Assembly (NCBI GenBank): GCA_028293055.1
Contig: JAQGLD010000539.1
Location: forward strand, 1-8,052
DNA length: 8,052 nt
Direction of reading: 5' to 3'
DNA from: Alphaproteobacteria bacterium
Lineage (GTDB): Bacteria > Pseudomonadota > Alphaproteobacteria > Sphingomonadales > Sphingomonadaceae
The notes under the pieces were generated by a model. The model was given only the letters and a program-made list of their open reading frames with translations, was not told where the DNA came from and made no database searches. Of this stretch, positions 6,219 through 8,052 are shown piece by piece. Each line of letters starts with the position of its first letter. The first letter of the stretch is position 1. The position numbers and the translations under genes were made by a program.

Positions 6219-6252
6219 CATGCTTTGCATGGTCGCCGACCCCGCGCCGGGG
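6219..6252. repeat. Two short hairpins between the convergent genes, possible dispersed intergenic repeat
   Basis: CATGCTTTGCATG (6219-6231) is a 5-bp-arm hairpin with loop TTT, and CCCCGCGCCGGGG (6240-6252) is a 4-bp-arm hairpin lying 3 nt beyond the icd stop codon. Together with the preceding hairpin they fill most of the 78-nt convergent gap. Similar CCCTCC-TTCATGC-GCATG strings are, from memory, frequent between sphingomonad genes, so this may be a copy of a REP-like element; only one copy is seen here. The second hairpin could help end icd transcription. Confidence 0.35.
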
Positions 6253-6255
6253 AGG

Positions 6256-7470
6256 TTACGCCGCCATCGCCTTCTCGAGGTTCGCTCGGATCGCCTCGAA
6301 GAATTGCTCGGTCGTCATCCAGCTCTGGTCGGGGCCGATCAGGATGGCGAGATCCTTGGTCATCTGGCCCTGCTCCACCGTCTCGACGCAGATCCGCTCG
6401 AGCGTTTCGGCAAACTCGGTGACGTCCGGAGTGTCGTCGAACTTGCCGCGATACTTGATACCGCCGGTCCAGGCGAAGATCGAGGCGATCGGGTTGGTCG
6501 AGGTCGCCTTGCCCTGCTGGTGCATCCGGTAGTGGCGGGTGACGGTGCCGTGCGCGGCCTCGGCTTCGATCGTCTTGCCGTCGGGGGTCATCAGCACCGA
6601 GGTCATCAGGCCGAGCGAGCCAAAGCCCTGGGCGACCTGGTCCGACTGGACGTCGCCGTCATAATTCTTGCAGGCCCAGACGAACTTGCCGCTCCACTTC
6701 AGCGCCGAAGCGACCATGTCGTCGATCAGCCGGTGCTGATATTCGATCCCGGCGGCCTCGAAGCGCGACTTGAACTCGGCCTGATAGACCTCCTCGAAGA
6801 TGTCCTTGAAACGGCCGTCATAGGCCTTGAGAATCGTATTCTTGGTCGAGAGATAGACCGGCCAGCCGCGGGCGAGGCCGTAATTGAGGCTGGCATGGGC
6901 GAAATCGCGAATCGAATCGTCGAGATTGTACATGCCCATCGCGACTCCCGAGCTTGGGAAGTCGAACACTTCCTCCTCGATTCGCTGGCCGTCTTCGCCT
7001 TCCCAGATCATGCGCAGCTTCCCTGGGCCGGGGACCCGGAAATCCGTGGCGCGATACTGATCGCCGAAGGCGTGGCGGCCGACGACGATCGGGTCGGTCC
7101 AGCCCGGGATCAATCGCGGGACATTGTCGATCACGATCGGCTCGCGGAAGACGACTCCTCCCAGGATGTTTCGGATCGTGCCGTTGGGCGAGCGCCACAT
7201 CTTCTTCAGCCCGAACTCCTTCACCCGATCCTCGTCCGGAGTGATGGTCGCGCATTTTACACCGACGCCGTGCTTCTTGATCGCTTCGGCCGCTTCGACG
7301 GTAATCCGGTCGTCGGTCTCGTCGCGCTTCTCGATTCCGAGATCGTAATAAAGCAGATCGACGTCGAGATAGGGGAGGATGAGCCGCTCGCGGATCCATT
7401 GCCATATGATCCGGGTCATTTCGTCACCGTCGATCTCGACGATGGGATTCTTCACTTTGATCTTGGCCAT
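6256..7470 (-). CDS. icd: NADP-dependent isocitrate dehydrogenase, eukaryotic-type (type II) homodimer
   Basis: Isocitrate dehydrogenase converts isocitrate to 2-oxoglutarate and CO2 with reduction of NADP+, in the cytoplasmic TCA cycle. The 404-residue protein closely follows the human IDH1/IDH2 type rather than the E. coli Icd type. Substrate-binding residues of that type are all in place with nearly the same numbering: S94, N96, R100 and R109 ([13 protein letters not shown] region), R132 ([11 protein letters not shown]), and Y139. The STKNT and RLIDDMVA segments carry the catalytic lysine and metal-binding aspartates, and GTVTRHYR (308-315) provides the Arg-His pair that selects NADP over NAD. 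Residues 90-109 and the start [20 protein letters not shown] match the family beginning, fixing the start at 7470. The gene is transcribed alone, convergent with the flavoprotein gene and divergent from psd. Confidence 0.97.
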   Translation of the reverse strand: MAKIKVKNPIVEIDGDEMTRIIWQWIRERLILPYLDVDLLYYDLGIEKRDETDDRITVEAAEAIKKHGVGVKCATITPDEDRVKEFGLKKMWRSPNGTIRNILGGVVFREPIVIDNVPRLIPGWTDPIVVGRHAFGDQYRATDFRVPGPGKLRMIWEGEDGQRIEEEVFDFPSSGVAMGMYNLDDSIRDFAHASLNYGLARGWPVYLSTKNTILKAYDGRFKDIFEEVYQAEFKSRFEAAGIEYQHRLIDDMVASALKWSGKFVWACKNYDGDVQSDQVAQGFGSLGLMTSVLMTPDGKTIEAEAAHGTVTRHYRMHQQGKATSTNPIASIFAWTGGIKYRGKFDDTPDVTEFAETLERICVETVEQGQMTKDLAILIGPDQSWMTTEQFFEAIRANLEKAMAA

Positions 7471-7511
7471 GGCGGCTGTCGCTTTCTGCCTTCGTTAAAG
7501 GGTCGCGTGGC

Positions 7512-7540
7512 CGTGTAGAAGGTGGCGGCGGGACGATCAA
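7512..7540 (-). promoter_or_regulatory. Candidate icd promoter
   Basis: On the minus strand TTGATC (7535-7540) is separated by 17 nt from TACACG (7512-7517). Initiation near 7505 would give a leader of about 35 nt before the icd ATG. The -35 matches four of six consensus bases and the -10 three, so this is only a candidate. Confidence 0.4.
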
Positions 7541-7669
7541 CCGGAGGGTGTCCGGCTGGCATGCCTTTCGGCCACGCCAGGACATGCCATCGGTTCGCGG
7601 AGCGGCGCGAAGGCGGCGCCCGTCGCCTCGCGGTCGTCACGCTCGTTGCGGGAGCTGACGGCAGGCCCT

Positions 7670-7673
7670 AAGG
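7670..7673 (+). promoter_or_regulatory. Ribosome binding site of psd
   Basis: AAGG with a 7-nt spacer precedes the ATG at 7681 and supports that start over the internal ATG at 7735 (MPAVHPEG). Confidence 0.55.
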
Positions 7674-7680
7674 TCCGGCC

Positions 7681-8052
7681 ATGGTTTCACTGGAAAAATC
7701 GGACTCCGCGGTCAGCACCAATGTCCGCTACCGCATGCCCGCCGTACATCCCGAAGGACGCAAGTTCGTCGTCATCGCGGTCGGAATCGTGCTGTTCTTC
7801 TGGTTGATCGTCGGCTGGCATTGGGCCGCCTGGCTGATGGCCGGGATCAGCCTGTGGGTCGCGGCCTTCTTCCGCGACCCGATCCGCACCACCCCGAACG
7901 GCGACGGCCTGATCATCGCTCCGGCCGACGGCCTGGTAACGATGATCGCCAATGTCATGCCCCCTGCCGAGCTCGCCGGAGAAGATGGGCTCGGCAACGA
8001 GCCGGTGGTGCGGGTGTCGATCTTCATGAGTGTGTTCGACGTCCACATCAAT
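7681..8052 (+). CDS. psd: Phosphatidylserine decarboxylase proenzyme, N-terminal part (cut by window edge)
   Basis: Phosphatidylserine decarboxylase converts phosphatidylserine to phosphatidylethanolamine, the last step of PE synthesis at the inner membrane; the proenzyme cleaves itself at a C-terminal Gly-Ser to form its pyruvoyl group. The first 124 codons are present. A hydrophobic stretch at about 29-63 anchors the protein; FFRDP (63-67), APADG (80-84, D83 of the catalytic triad) and RVSIFMSVFDVHIN (111-124, H122 of the triad) are the family's signature segments. The short N-terminal region before FFRDP fits the compact PSD-A type of about 230 residues found in Alphaproteobacteria. The autocleavage serine lies beyond the window. 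In many Alphaproteobacteria pssA follows psd, which would be expected just outside. It is divergent from icd. Confidence 0.95.
   Translation, partial: MVSLEKSDSAVSTNVRYRMPAVHPEGRKFVVIAVGIVLFFWLIVGWHWAAWLMAGISLWVAAFFRDPIRTTPNGDGLIIAPADGLVTMIANVMPPAELAGEDGLGNEPVVRVSIFMSVFDVHIN

Larger units (their letters stand above)
7471..7680. other. Divergent intergenic region between icd and psd
   Basis: This 210-nt spacer must contain both promoters. An icd promoter candidate is listed separately. No convincing promoter was found for psd. An 8-bp palindrome GGCATGCC (7558-7565) and a second CATGCC (7584-7589) are the only other regularities. A 62-codon minus-strand frame (7452-7640) overlaps the icd start and has no recognisable content, so no gene is called. 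Confidence 0.5.

Noticed and set aside
6184..7518. 444-codon plus-strand open frame antisense to icd
   Set aside because: It mirrors icd codon structure and shows no motif of its own; icd is unambiguous.
7452..7640. 62-codon minus-strand frame in the icd-psd spacer
   Set aside because: It overlaps the icd start, is Arg/Pro-rich, has no Shine-Dalgarno of note and contains the icd promoter candidate.
7646..7674. TTGCGG-17-TAAGGT as a psd promoter
   Set aside because: The -10 would coincide with the Shine-Dalgarno of psd, and both elements are poor matches; the two readings are incompatible and the Shine-Dalgarno is better placed.

Overview
The window reads as ordinary high-GC alphaproteobacterial chromosome, most probably from a sphingomonad (Sphingomonadales). 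The grounds are the base composition, the eukaryotic-type NADP isocitrate dehydrogenase, a TGGGAGCGCTCCCA operator of the kind bound by LacI-family sugar regulators in Caulobacter and sphingomonad relatives, and several exported Gfo/Idh/MocA-type sugar oxidoreductases. The taxonomic placement is inference from family resemblance; no rRNA or other marker is present.

Region 1 (1-2981, minus strand) is a compact three-gene operon, transcribed leftwards: a small exported cupin, then a 386-residue Gfo/Idh/MocA-family oxidoreductase, then a second, unrelated-looking Gfo/Idh/MocA oxidoreductase that runs off the left edge a few residues before its expected end. Gene spacings are 18 and 6-9 nt. All three proteins begin with a twin-arginine-like signal peptide, so they are probably exported, perhaps folded and cofactor-loaded, to the periplasm. 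A TTGACG promoter candidate and a perfect 14-bp palindrome lie just upstream of the cupin, suggesting control by a carbohydrate-responsive LacI-type repressor. This is the most interesting part of the window: a possible periplasmic sugar or sugar-derivative oxidation module.

Region 2 (3061-4857, minus strand) is a Kef/YbaL-type CPA2 monovalent cation:proton antiporter with a C-terminal RCK/TrkA-N nucleotide-binding domain. Facing it, across a 78-bp divergent intergenic region, is a plus-strand FAD-dependent monooxygenase-like protein of the PHBH/UbiH group (4936-6177).

Region 3 (6178-8052) holds a 78-nt convergent intergenic spacer rich in small hairpins, then icd (6256-7470, minus strand; TCA cycle), a 210-nt divergent spacer with an icd promoter candidate, and the first 124 codons of phosphatidylserine decarboxylase (psd, phosphatidylethanolamine synthesis) running off the right edge.

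No tRNA, rRNA, CRISPR array, insertion sequence or prophage was seen. Apart from the operon the genes are housekeeping or general-purpose functions without an obvious common pathway.
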